Of a DNA stretch of 64,000 nt, positions 30,670 through 40,015 are shown one piece after another. The position numbers and the translations under genes are program-made. The DNA is from Symbiodinium natans. Its lineage: Eukaryota; Sar; Dinophyceae; Suessiales; Symbiodiniaceae. The first letter of the stretch is position 1. Each line of letters opens with the position of its first letter. The stretch lies in the NCBI GenBank assembly GCA_905221605.1, contig CAJNDS010001114.1, forward strand, positions 635,045-699,044, written 5' to 3'. The notes beneath the pieces are model-generated. The model worked only from the letters and a program-made list of their open reading frames with translations, was not told the DNA's origin and made no database searches.

Positions 30670-30882
30670 CTTGTGAGCACTGTAGCCCCGTAGAGCCGTA
30701 GAATACGATGCTTACAACAAGGAGCTCAGTTGCAGTTTCGGGTGCTGTTTCTGAAAGCTGCGCACACAGGCTCTGAGGCGCTTGGCCAAAGCCGAAATCC
30801 GAGAACCCATCATATGCCTTAGGATTTTGGCGCCATTTGGAGTCATTTAGAGCTTCGTGGTTTTGGCTTCTTCCGAGCTCAG

Positions 30883-30983
30883 AGCATGCTTTGCTGTCCT
30901 CTCTGCGCTGCATCGCGGAGCGCGAGGACGCCCCCTTCTTCTGCCTTTCAGACTTGGGGGCCGTTTTGGGTAGCAGGTTTGAG
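30883..30983 (+). CDS. plus-strand exon candidate, LLSSLRCIAEREDAPFFCLS
   Basis: TTTTGGCTTCTTCCGAGCTCAG acceptor, two bases plus exactly 33 codons, TTTGAG|GTACTT donor. Reads HALLSSLRCIAEREDAPFFC, LSDLGAVLGSRFE. It overlaps a 278-codon minus-strand open frame (30392-31228). Confidence 0.65.
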
Positions 30984-31492
30984 GTACTTTGCAAAGACCT
31001 TACGCGGGCCGGGCAGAAGTCAGGTTGCACAGGTAATGATGTGATAGCCTTAACTAAATCAATTGGAAACGTCGGACTTCCCATCAACCTTCTCCAAATC
31101 TTACTCTTTCTCAACCCCCCCCCCCTAGCAAAACTCCTGAATCCTCGACAGGCCGAAAGCGACCCAGGAACGATCGCCGTCTTGGTCTGCAACGAGTGAG
31201 AAGCCAGCTGCCTGAACGGAGACTCCAAACAGCCGTGCCTCTAAACGTCAACCTCCCGGTTAGCTAAACCCCTGAACCGCCAGAAGTTCCGGCAAAAACA
31301 CACCCAAGACGCCCTAAACTTGGGACGTTCTCCCTTTTGCTAACAGTCCGTCATAGGGATCATAGTACTCCCCATTTCTATCCCTAACTATTCAGGACTG
31401 CTAGTATGAGGTGGAACATCCCATCCCTAAACCCTAAACCCTAAACCGACCCTAAACCCTAAATCCTAAACCCTAAGTCATCCGAAGGCTTC

Positions 31493-31567
31493 CTTGCAGA
31501 GACGGCGCCTGAGGCCTGCACAGGCATAGCGCGCTGCCAGAGGATCGCCGGCATGGCGGTGGAGCGC
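31493..31567 (-). CDS. ARM exon, LHRHAGDPLAARYACAGLRR
   Basis: CGTCACAG|G acceptor, exactly 25 codons, TGCAAG|GAAGCC (GA donor). ALHRHAGDPLAARYACAGLR aligns with AMRRFPRNVGLQ at 34474 and then the A-C-x-x-L helix: a full helix 2 to helix 3 transition of an ARM repeat. Confidence 0.85.
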
Positions 31568-31786
31568 CTGTGACGGTTTTTGAGCCCCCTATCCACGAAA
31601 AAACCCTCAAATCCTAGTAGACATCCTAAAGCCCCCAAATTTTGGCCGCAACCGCCGTTTGGACAGCTACAGCCCCTAGACTGCCGCCCTCCGGGCCCCT
31701 AAAACCCTCGAATTTTCAACCACCCCCCAAAAGCCCGAAGACCCCCTGTATTCCCTAAACCCTGAACCCTAAACCCTAAACCCTTT

Positions 31787-31834
31787 CTGCTCCTGCAGCA
31801 GCAGAGCCGCAGCGCCCTTCTCTGATGCCACCTC
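31787..31834 (-). CDS. exon, EVASEKGAAALLLQ
   Basis: CCTTTCTCCTTTAGCAG|G acceptor, in-frame GAG GTG GCA TCA GAG AAG GGC GCT GCG GCT CTG CTG CTG CAG, then GAGCAG (GA donor) or, less likely, on to 31787. CCCTAAA heptamers follow within 10 bp. Could supply helix 3 after 34474. Confidence 0.82.
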
Positions 31835-32229
31835 CTGCTAAAGGAGAAAGGCTCCAAGTTCATGCTTCGGCATGTTTTGGAGATCCTGAAGCTAAGCAGC
31901 TTTGGGGCAAAGACGCCCCTCAGGTTCACAGTTTGTGGAGGTGGGCCCTGTGTTTCTTTTAGAAATTCGGGATTGGGGGGGGTGGAGTTTTGCGATGAGG
32001 GGGTTTGGAGTGAGGTTTGGTTTTTGATTTTTTTGTATTGGGGGGTTTTAGGGTTCAGCATATTTGGGGTGCTTTAGGTTGTTCGGGCACTTCAGTTTAA
32101 GGTTTCTGGGAGTTTCCCCACCTCCCGCACCCCCCCCGCCCCGGCCACCCCCCCGCCCAACCCCAACATGCAAACAGTACCCTGCATCAAGGTCCTGCAC
32201 TCTAAGCCGTCAGGCCCCTGAGCAACGCA

Positions 32230-32664
32230 ATGAGGGACAAAAAGAGTGTGCGAAAGCTTGACCAAAAATTGTGCATCCTTGCAACCGTCCGAAAACGTCC
32301 ACGGTGTCTCGAAGCGGCTGCAGTATGCTGCAGTTGCGGAAGCCCATGGTTTTGCATCGCTTTGCGTCAGCAACGGCAACCATCACAGGGAGTGGGCGTG
32401 GTGGGCCGCGACTCTCATTCCCGGCGTTGCTTTTGCAACCTGAACTCGTATTTGCATGCTGACAAACCGTCGAAGCCCTGCAGGAGCTTTGGTAGGTGTC
32501 AGGTGTCTCAAGTAGCCCACCAACTAATCCCTCTTCCTAAGGCCCCCGACTGGCGTCGTCCCCTTTACCAGCAAGGGGTTGGGCATGAAACGTCTGGGCG
32601 TTGGAGATTGATTCGGCATGTCGGCTTCTGCAATGGACACCCGCGGCTGACCCGGGTCGCATAG
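32230..32664. other. overlapping frames on three registers
   Basis: Plus 32246 (RLQYAAVAEAHGFASLCVSN), plus 32230 and minus 32092-32379 (AAYCSRFETPWTFSDGCKDA) are all open and protein-like. One of them is probably an exon; the evidence does not choose. Confidence 0.4.
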
Positions 32665-32669
32665 CGCTA

Positions 32670-32925
32670 AAATTACAGGCATACAGCGTGTGGGGGGGGC
32701 AAAGCTCCCCCGAAAACTTGCCTCCGGCACGCACACTCGGCGACGCACACCCCTACGCCGTGAGGGGCCCGGATGAAGACCTACGAGCATACCATGTACA
32801 AACCTTAAAAAAACCCGGCCTTCCCCTGAAGCTCGGAGCTGGCCACTTGCCCCACCGCCAGGCAGGCAAAGGTCTGCCGAAAGAAAGAAGCAGGAGGCCG
32901 GGAGGAGGGGAGGCGGGGGGAGTGA
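32670..32925 (+). CDS. coding-like frame leading into the 9-bp array
   Basis: Reads SVWGGQSSPENLPPARTLGD, AHPYAVRGPDEDLRAYHVQT, LKKPGLPLKLGAGHL and would run into an arginine/glycine repeat. Opposite strand is also open. Confidence 0.4.
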
Positions 32926-32930
32926 AGGAA

Positions 32931-33532
32931 GGAGGGAGGAGAGGGAGGAGAGGGAGGAGAGGGAGGAGAGGGAGGAGAGGGAGGAGAGGGAGGAGAGGGA
33001 GGAGAGGGAGGAGAGGGAGGAGAGGGAGGAGAGGGAGGAGAGGGAGGAGAGGGAGGAGAGGGAGGAGAGGGAGGAGAGGGAGGAGAGGGAGGAGGGGGAG
33101 GAGAGGGAGGAGAGGGAGGAGAGGGAGGAGAGGGAGGAGAGGGAGGAGAGGGAGGAGAGGGAGGAGAGGGAGGAGAGGGAGGAGAGGGAGGAGAGGGAGG
33201 AGAGGGAGGAGAGGGAGGAGAGGGAGGAGAGGGAGGAGAGGGAGGAGAGGGAGGGGAGGGAGGAGAGGGAGGAGAGGGAGGAGAGGGAGGAGAGGGAGGA
33301 GAGGGAGGAGAGGGAGGAGAGGGAGGAGAGGGAGGAGAGGGAGGAGAGGGAGGAGAGGGAGGAGAGGGAGGAGAGGGAGGAGAGGGAGGAGAGGGAGGAG
33401 AGGGAGGGGAGGGAGGAGAGGGAGGAGAGGGAGGAGAGGGAGGAGAGGGAGGAGAGGGAGGAGAGGGAGGAGAGGGAGGAGAGGGAGGAGAGGGAGGAGA
33501 GGGAGGAGAGGGAGGAGAGGGAGGAGAGGAGG
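32931..33532. repeat. 9-bp GGAGGAGAG minisatellite, about 66 copies
   Basis: Nearly perfect purine array; three units carry a single A-to-G change (near 33093, 33254, 33404), spaced about 150-160 bp apart, suggesting larger-scale duplication of 17-18 units. Gives GRR (plus) and LSS (minus) peptides of over 200 residues. Confidence 0.98.
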
Positions 33533-33792
33533 GGGAGCAAAGGTGTTTTTTGCTGTCTGTTAGAGGCGTTGGGGTTCTGGGTCTTCTGGGATTTAGGGTT
33601 GGGGGCGTGACGAAGAAGTATTTGAGGGCATCATCGAGGCTTTATGACGGTCTCAGGAGGTTCAACGTCTAGACCCTAAACCCTAAACCCTAAACCCGAG
33701 ATTTCTGGAGCAGCATTGCCAAGCCCAAGGCTTCGGTCTTGGGATTCAGGCTTGAAAGCTTGGGGGCCCAAGAGGCCCAGCCCGAAGTCAGC

Positions 33793-33964
33793 TCAAGAGC
33801 TCAGAGCCCGATGGAGCATCCCGAAGCAAATCAGTTGGTTTGTCATGCTCTTGATTTTCTTGCTGCGGGGGGTTAATCCGCCCCCGACCACAAGTACGCC
33901 CCAAGTTTCGGGAAACTTGTAGGACGTGAAACCAGTGACTTGCCGATTGTTGCTGTCACCTTCG
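33793..33964 (-). CDS. terminal exon candidate, VTGFTSYKFPETWGVLVVGG
   Basis: CAAGCAAG acceptor, one base then EGDSNNRQVTGFTSYKFPET, WGVLVVGGGLTPRSKKIKSM, TNQLICFGMLHRALSS and a stop. 20 of 28 leading codons are purine-first. Long for this locus. GVLVVGGG is hydrophobic-glycine; no family claimed. Confidence 0.72.
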
Positions 33965-34191
33965 CTTGCTTGAGTTTCCGAATGTTTCGAGTGTGAGGGC
34001 AAATGGGCAACCCCAAACCCAACAAATCCCATTCCTTAAGCCACACCGAGCCCCAAGCCCTTGAAGAGAGTTCCGATTCGGCAAGTCGGCGACCTAAATA
34101 CAACCTAAACGAATGACATAGGGCCTATAGGGCCTGTGCCCTGCTTGAGCTGGGAATATGGAAGTTCAGGGTGTAGGGCACGGGCTCTGAG

Positions 34192-34224
34192 GAGACCATC
34201 ACCGCCAACAAGAACAAGCTACAG
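34192..34224 (+). CDS. plus-strand exon candidate, ETITANKNKLQ
   Basis: GCTCTGAG|G acceptor, 11 codons almost all purine-first with G/C thirds. Donor after CAG is unclear. Confidence 0.55.
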
Positions 34225-34473
34225 AGTTTTTCGTAGGACCTGAGGAACGAAGAAACCCCCAAGCCCTAAGCTGTGGGGTCTTAGGAGGTTTCGACCTCCT
34301 GCCCACCAACCCAGAACGGCCCCGGAGACCCAAGCAAAAGAAACACAATCCCCGTATGCCTGTGACAGCAACCACTCAAGGTGGAATAGAGGCAAAAGAA
34401 GAAGCGGAGACCACCCCTAAACCCTAAACCCTAAACCGTAAACCCTAAACAACCTGCTGGAGCCCCTGCAGGC

Positions 34474-34545
34474 CTGCAGCCCCACGTTGCGGGGGAAGCG
34501 CCGCATGGCGCCGAGGAGGAGCTCCATGCCACCTCTCTTTTCTAG
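34474..34545 (-). CDS. ARM exon, GGMELLLGAMRRFPRNVGLQ
   Basis: AGGCCCCCTTTTCTCAG acceptor, exactly 24 codons LEKR plus GGMELLLGAMRRFPRNVGLQ, CTGCAG|GCCTGC (GC donor). Starts and ends in phase 0. Joins directly onto the 35697-35753 exon to give NKLEKRGG, the usual inter-repeat linker. Key ARM residues: paired Gly before helix 1, AM at helix 2, N-V-x-L-Q before helix 3. Confidence 0.95.
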
Positions 34546-34907
34546 CTGAGAAAAGGGGGCCTCTTGGGGGTTTAGGGGCTGAGAGAGAGGGGGCCCTTTC
34601 GGGGCTCAGGATGCTTTTGGCGATGCTGAAGGTGGTGAGGGTAACGTGAGGGTAACGTGAGGGAAACGTGCGGGTAACGTGTGATCTTCAGCCAAAATCC
34701 CACTCATCGAACCTTAAAACGAACCAGCCGAGCCGGAGCCATGAAACCAACATCCCCAGGCCATGGGCCTTGGCGCACGATGAGCCTCCGGCTCTGGCCA
34801 CGCCTGCCGACGGGTGCGGGCTTGGGCCCAGCCAAACAAAAAAGCTCCAAGCACCCCAACCCTAGATCGGTCTGCTTCCGCTGGATGCTCTCGTGTTTTG
34901 ACATGAC

Positions 34908-35141
34908 ATGGTTTCTAGCCGACTTGAATTCGAAACCTGGGCCCGAAAGCTTCGAGTGACTGCAAGCACTGGGTTCACAACAATAGGTCCAAAGACGTCT
35001 GTTCTGTCTGAGAGTAAGTGCGCAGTGGTCTGTGATAGTCGGACGTGGATCTTCTGCGCAGGCTTTTCATCCCTAACCCCTAAAGCCATAAACTCCGAAC
35101 CTGGTGTTCTGAAAGCTGCTGGTGTCGACCCTAGGTGTTGA
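34908..35141. other. frames open on both strands
   Basis: Plus 34908-35141 (FETWARKLRVTASTGFTTIG) and minus 34862-35188 (DEKPAQKIHVRLSQTTAHLL) are equally protein-like. Strand undetermined. Confidence 0.4.
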
Positions 35142-35259
35142 TCCCACCCCCGTTGTTCATGTAAAGGATTCTGCATCCCAACGAACACTTCTCAGTGCTG
35201 ACCGGCGACAGCATGACGGACGACTCCGCATGGCGGCCTTTTTCGTAGTCCGAGGACAC
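35131..35259 (-). CDS. terminal exon candidate, VSSDYEKGRHAESSVMLSP
   Basis: GCGCAAGTTGCAG|G acceptor, 42 codons VSSDYEKGRHAESSVMLSPV, STEKCSLGCRILYMNNGGGI, NT and a stop. 68 percent G/C thirds. It lies inside the presumed intron between ARM exons 35697 and 34474, so it is an alternative terminal exon, a nested gene, or a false call. Confidence 0.65.
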   Translation of the reverse strand: MSSDYEKGRHAESSVMLSPVSTEKCSLGCRILYMNNGGGINT

Positions 35260-35499
35260 CTGCAACTTGCGCAAACCGCAGGAATCTCCAAGCGCACAAC
35301 CTTGACCCGAACCCTCGGACAAACACGAAGCCCTTGAAACCCTACAGCCACAGGGACATGGTTGGAGCGCTGGGATGCGCGGGGTGTGGGCAGCAAGGGT
35401 GTAGGACCTCAGCCTTAGCACCCCCAAACGGCCTAACTACTTGTACCGCTGTGCTTCAAGAAGATGAACCCCTTGATTGAGGAAGCTTGCCTTGTTAGG

Positions 35500-35589
35500 G
35501 GATCCGAAGTATGGGCCCCTAACTTGGGTCCCCTGTTATATAACCCTTATATATACACTATATATAAACAGGGCCCATACTTCGGATCC
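35500..35589. repeat. inverted-repeat element
   Basis: Perfect 19-bp arms GGATCCGAAGTATGGGCCC (35500-35518 and 35571-35589) around an AT-rich centre with TATATATA. Size and structure resemble a MITE; only one copy seen. Confidence 0.85.
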
Positions 35590-35696
35590 CACACTAAGGG
35601 CCCGTAATTCCAACCTTAGACTTGTTTAAAACGTCTATCGACTTTAGGGTTTCCTGGTTTGGGGCCCTCGGGGCTTCGAGCTCACGGGCATCGCAC

Positions 35697-35753
35697 CTTG
35701 TTGTCGTCGGCGCCACCTGTGGTGAGCAGTGCCAGGCAGCAGCAGCCGCGCTC
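35697..35753 (-). CDS. ARM exon, ERGCCCLALLTTGGADDNK
   Basis: GGCCGAAG|GAG acceptor, exactly 57 nt, AACAAG|GTGCGA donor. Follows LQ of the preceding exon to give LQERGCCCLALL, the ARM helix 3 signature (V/L-Q-E-x-G-C-x-A-L). Upstream neighbour 35998-36032, downstream 34474-34545, all in phase 0. Confidence 0.95.
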
Positions 35754-35997
35754 CTTCGGCCGCCGGGCTGGTGATGGACTTCTAGATGTGAGAAGATAGA
35801 CCGAAGTTATACAGCAACACACGAACAAAACGGCATGTATGATCAAGTTTGCCTGTGTGTAACTAACCTTGTTGCTACCATCAACTCTCTCGGCACTTCG
35901 AGCCCAAACCACTGGAAGCCGTGATCTACCCCATACACGCAAAGAAAACACAAATCAGCGCTATACAACCCCACCCGTGCACCCGAAGCGCCCACGC

Positions 35998-36032
35998 CTG
36001 TAGCCCCTCGCAGGCAGGAAAGCGCTGCATTC
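35998..36032 (-). CDS. ARM micro-exon, MQRFPACEGLQ
   Basis: TCGAAG|GA acceptor, two bases plus 11 codons, CTACAG|GCGTGG (GC donor). The leading GA completes the Gly codon begun at 36157. Same helix 2 pattern as AMRRFPRNVGLQ downstream. Confidence 0.93.
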
Positions 36033-36156
36033 CTTCGAGCGGGTCCGTTCGAGGGCCAAGTAGGATTTGGATTTTTAGAACTTCATTCAGACTCAGAGAT
36101 AGTGTTGGTCAGGCCCACTTGGCTTCGGAAGTATTCCAGAGACTCAGTCGGGACTC

Positions 36157-36211
36157 CATCCACGATGGCAGGGACACCGCCGCTTCGCGAGATGTTGGTC
36201 ACAAGATCTTC
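36157..36211 (-). CDS. ARM exon, EDLVTNISRSGGVPAIVD
   Basis: CACCGTGCCCAG|G acceptor, 18 codons plus G, then GAGTCC: a GA donor, required for phase with the next exon. SRSGGVPAIVDG is the canonical linker and helix 1 of dinoflagellate-type ARM repeats. Confidence 0.95.
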
Positions 36212-36821
36212 CTGGGCACGGTGGCGGCATCAGCCATGAAATCACAAATTAGAAGTGTTCTTGGGGGCTTTGGGGTTTCGGGTCTGGGCCTATAAAGCTC
36301 CCAAAGAGGATATAACAGACTGCGAAGAAGACAGTAAAGAAGCTCGATTGACACAAGTAGAGCTCTCACCTGATTTCTAGGGCACGACAAGTTCTTGGGC
36401 AATCAATCCACATTAGACATCATACATTAGACCAAGAGAAGCCTAAGAATAAAAAGGGTGCCCTTTGGGTTTAGAGGGGCTTATAAGGGGACCTGAGCCC
36501 CCCTAAAAAATGGAATAAGGGCCTACTCTGGGTCCCTAGCATTCGTACACAACTACGCAGAGAAGTGCTGGGCCAGACCCAAACTACGACACAAACTCTG
36601 CACCCAACATCCCCTCAAAGCCCCGAGCATCAAAAGAACTCTCCAAGAAGACGACTCCTGAACTGCAAAGCCCGAACAACGTCAACGCGAAACCCTAATC
36701 ACCAGCCCAACAACACGCCTAACTCAGCAAAACCCCGGAACCCCGAAAGCCCAACTCCCCCAAAACCAAAACCTTTCCGAGAATTGAATCAGGAATATTT
36801 GATACAACTTGATAATTAAAT

Positions 36822-36866
36822 ACTCTATATATATATATAACCTAAACCCTAAACCCTAAACCCTCT
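36822..36866. repeat. (TA)n plus CCCTAAA units
   Basis: Short TATATA run running into four CCCTAAA heptamers. Confidence 0.9.
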
Positions 36867-36989
36867 CTGCCATGTCTGCCATGTCACCGGCCCGGGTGCC
36901 GCCGACCCCCCGCCACCGCAGAGCAGTGCGGCCTCCGCGCCCAGGCCCCCACGCCGTGCTGCGCCCTGGAGAACCTGGGCTTGAAGACG
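36867..36989. other. GC-rich island between opposed tracts
   Basis: Every frame is open: plus EQCGLRAQAPTPCCALENLG, plus SPARVPPTPRHRRAVRPPRP and minus VLQGAARRGGLGAEAALLCG. Likely one exon; strand not resolved. Confidence 0.45.
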
Positions 36990-37066
36990 TTTAGGGTTTA
37001 GGGTTTAGGGGTTAGGGCTTAGGGTTTAGGGTTTAGGGTCTAGGGTTTAGGGTTTAGGGTTTAGGG
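36990..37066. repeat. TTTAGGG tract
   Basis: Eleven heptamers, opposed to the tract at 36838. Confidence 0.95.
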
Positions 37067-37743
37067 CTTCGGTTTTTGGCTTCTTGGAAGCTCTTAATTG
37101 GTTCTTAGCACGGGGTGGGACTCTCAAGTGCTACAACAAGGCCCAAATTGGTGTGAAATTCAGGCCCTTTCGGAAACTTTAGGCCCTTTACTGTAGGCTC
37201 TTTCGTTGGCTTATCAGGCTTCAGGGTTTTGGGGTCTGGGATGGTTGAGGGCTTGAGGGCTTTAGGGGATTGAAGGGGCTAGCGGCTTAGGGCATAGTTC
37301 CTTCAAGATTAGCAAGGGCTTGAGGACTTCCATTCTTTAGGAGATTACGGTGGAAAACTTCGGTGATTTTGAGAGAGCCTGACTTAAGTAGAGAGCTGCA
37401 TTGCTGGTTTGCTTCAGTAAGATTACAGGGCATGCCCCAATCTGGCTGTCGTGTTCTTTGTGTGGAGGTGGCTCGGGTGCCTGCTTGTGAGCTTCCACTC
37501 TGAAGGCTACAGGCTGGCGCCTATACACCCTTGAGAGATGCTCATGGTTTGCTGGTAAGATTTGGGGGTCGCCGGCCGAGGCCTCAGAAACGTAGGAATG
37601 ACAATGGAAATATGCTTAGGTGACTGGGCAGCCAGGACGTCGCGCTGCTTGCTGCTGTCGTGGATGGCTTTCGGGTTTTGGGATTTCGGTGAGGGTCAGG
37701 GTTGGGAAACTCGAAACCCTTTGAGTGCAGTCAAGGCTTCGGC

Positions 37744-37779
37744 CCCAAGCACCGCCACGCCGCACGTCAAGACATCCAC
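37744..37779 (-). CDS. ARM exon, VDVLTCGVAVLG
   Basis: GACGCAAG|G acceptor, 12 codons if the GC donor CTTGGG|GCCGAAG is used; the frame stays open to CTCAAAG. Placed after AVQ (38427) it yields AVQVDVLTCGVAVLG, matching helix 3, and the spacing to the next GG is then 24 residues as in the other repeats. The donor choice is inferred from that spacing. A 207-codon plus frame (37562-38185) overlaps. Confidence 0.75.
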
Positions 37780-38426
37780 CTTGCGTCATGTGCGGGAGCC
37801 TACGGGATGTGGGTGGGGGGGGGGGGGGCTTTCGAGAACCACCATTCTTGAGCTGGGAAGGGTGCTGCTGACCGTGGGCCGAACAAGGCCAAGGATCCCA
37901 GTTCTCTTCTTGGCCAGCTGGCTCTATGAAGCCCCAAAACCCGAAGACTGGAAAGAGAGCCCCGGACCCGAAACTTTCGGATACAGGGTCGGGGGTTCGG
38001 AGGAAGCCAAACAGCAAGTCCCAAAGCCTCAAACCCTGTTCCTGAATCCTTCAAAAACTATGCGGGAACACCCACCTCCGGCTGGCTGCGCCTCGGCTTT
38101 CGAAGCTTTTGAGGGGTTTTGTTTTGGGTTTCGGCTCTTACTTCAGGTGGAGGAATTTTACTGTCGGGGTTGTGAGTCGAGATAGGTTGCCTGCAGGTCT
38201 AAACGTTGGGCTCCCGAGATCCTTATTTCCAGCTTCTGGCAACAACTGTCAAGATACCCTTGCTCGACAAACGTCTGTGGTTTAGGGCTGAAGGGATTTG
38301 GAGGTGGGACTTCACACAGCTCCACAAAGTGGCTCGGGATGGACCCCGGCTCCAGACTCCAAAGCCCCTCAAAACCTCTTCAAACCCTGAAGCCTAAGGG
38401 CCCTTTGGGCCCAGACATCACATCCC

Positions 38427-38519
38427 CTGTACTGCTTCGCTTCGCTGCCGTCCGGGGTGCATGACGTCGACGACGGTTTGGACGACACCCTGCTGCAAGG
38501 CCCGATCCTCAATCACACA
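38427..38519 (-). CDS. ARM exon, GVVQTVVDVMHPGRQRSEAV
   Basis: CATTCTCCACCTCCGCCTAAACAG acceptor, exactly 31 codons: CVIEDRALQQ then GVVQTVVDVMHPGRQRSEAV then Q. Linker, helix 1, VM at helix 2 and AVQ before helix 3 are all in place. The bases after CAG are GGGATG, so the donor is not GT, GC or GA unless the exon runs two bases further (GATGTG). Confidence 0.95.
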
Positions 38520-38979
38520 CTGTTTAGGCGGAGGTGGAGAATGTGGTAGTACCCCGGCCTTCGACCAAGCAATGCCACGATTTGGCCAGTGTCCACCTCT
38601 TAGAATATGTCGCCAGCGCAACCCTATCGACTCGAAGCCTGTCGTCGGAATGCTGAACCTACCGACCCCTGCAACTGCAGCATACTGTAACAGCCCTGGT
38701 GGGCAACAGGCGAGACATCCATGCACATGAGTGCTGCAACACGACCCCTGAGGACACAATACAAATGCGGGAACCTCTACGCAAAATTCGAAGCCCTGCC
38801 TGCTACCTAGAGCAGAAAATTGAGAATCCTGGTTGCTGAATACCCTGGGCCAAAACAGGTTAACCTTTCCAACTATGGTAGGATTATATATATATATACC
38901 CCAAAAGGTTAAAGGTTGCCTACTCAGCTAAGGAAATTAGGCGGCTCACCCAAACCTTGGATGTCATCTACTTAAACCC

Positions 38980-39044
38980 CCCCAAATAGTAGGATTCCTT
39001 TTTCATGAGGGCCCCAATAAGGTACCCCTAATTTCGGAAACCAC
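38980..39044 (-). repeat. dispersed element, copy 4, at a 5' splice site
   Basis: Minus strand: GTGGTTTCCGAAATTAGGGG, then TACCTTATTGGGGCCC and on to CTATTTGGGGGGG. It begins exactly where the exon at 39045 ends, so the element is the start of the intron. Confidence 0.85.
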
Positions 39045-39124
39045 CGCTTGAAGCAGGCGTCGTGCAAGCTGATGTGCTCTTCGAGGAAGGCCTTGAGCAA
39101 CCTCGCGGCGTCTGGCAGCGTGGG
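39045..39124 (-). CDS. exon, LPDAARLLKAFLEEHISLHD
   Basis: GTCTTGAAG acceptor, 26 codons plus two bases (PTLPDAARLLKAFLEEHISL, HDACFK, CG), GTGGTT donor. 26 of 29 third positions are G or C. Helical. Family unknown; could be another helical-repeat segment. Confidence 0.92.
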
Positions 39125-39449
39125 CTTCAAGACAAACACACTTACGACCTCAAAGGCTATTTTGAGTACTCAAAGCTCTGAAGCCTTCGGGAGTAGGCTT
39201 TCATGGGGCAATTGGGGGTCTGACTGGGCTTGGGGTACAGGCTTTGCAGGGTTTGAGGTTTCGGAGGCGTTTGGAAACGTTGGTGAGGACTCCCCAGAAA
39301 GTGTGGGCAACTGATTGGAGGCCTTAGCGAGCGCATCGTCAGGCTTTGCTCGGAGGTGCCGTACTGCAGGCAGCGGAGTACAGTGATGAGCTCGTGGACC
39401 TCAAGTGGGTTTAAGGGCTTTATGGTTTAGGTCTGAGCTGGTCCTTAGA

Positions 39450-40015
39450 AAGGGAGAGCGCGAGAGCAAAAAAAAGCGACAGAGAGAGAGAGAGAGAGAG
39501 CCAGAGAGCCAAAGAGCCAGAGAGCCAGAGAGCGAGAGAGCGAGAGAGCGAGAGAGCGAGAGAGCGGGAGAGCGAGAGAGCGAGAGAGCGAGAGAGCGAG
39601 AGAGCGAGAGAGCGAGAGAGCGAGAGAGCGAGAGAGCGAGAGAGCGAGAGAGCGAGAGACAAGCGAGAGAGCCACAGAGCAAAAACACGCGAGAGAGCGA
39701 GAGAGCGAGAGAGCGAGAGAGCGAGAGAGCGAGAGAGCAAAAAAAAGCGAGAGAGCGAGAGAGCGAGAGAGCGAGAGAGTGAAAAAAACGCACGCGAGAG
39801 AGAGAGAGAGAGAGCGAGCGAGACAGCGAGACAGCGAGACAGCGAGACAGCGAGACTGCGAGACTGCGAGACTGCGAGAGAGCGAGAGAGCGAGAGAGCG
39901 AGAGAGCGAGAGAGCGAGAGAGCGAGAGAGCGAGAGAGCGAGAGAGCGAGAGAGCGAGAGAGCAAAAAAAAGCGAGAGAGCGAGAGAGCGAAAAAAAGAG
40001 AGAGAGAGAGAGAGG
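39450..40015. repeat. 8-bp GAGAGAGC minisatellite
   Basis: About 65 units. Sub-blocks: AGAGCCAG (39500-39530), CAGCGAGA (39825-39870), and three AAAAAAG interruptions. Because 8 is not a multiple of 3 all frames give SLSRSLAL or RERESERA; no gene. Confidence 0.97.

Noticed and set aside
32524-33563. LSSLSS (minus) and GRRGRR (plus) proteins of over 300 residues
   Set aside because: Open because 9 is a multiple of 3; the array carries no codon signal. Only the flank at 32670-32925 was kept as a weak candidate.
37562-38185. 207-codon plus frame
   Set aside because: Antisense to the ARM-like exon at 37744 and lacking motifs; parts (TTILELGRVLLTVGRTRPRI) are protein-like, so not fully excluded.
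32310-38690. AGTATGCTGCAGTTGC shared by 32325 (plus) and 38675 (minus), both reading LQYAAVA
   Set aside because: A 16-base match between two places in 64 kb is near chance expectation and flanks do not align.
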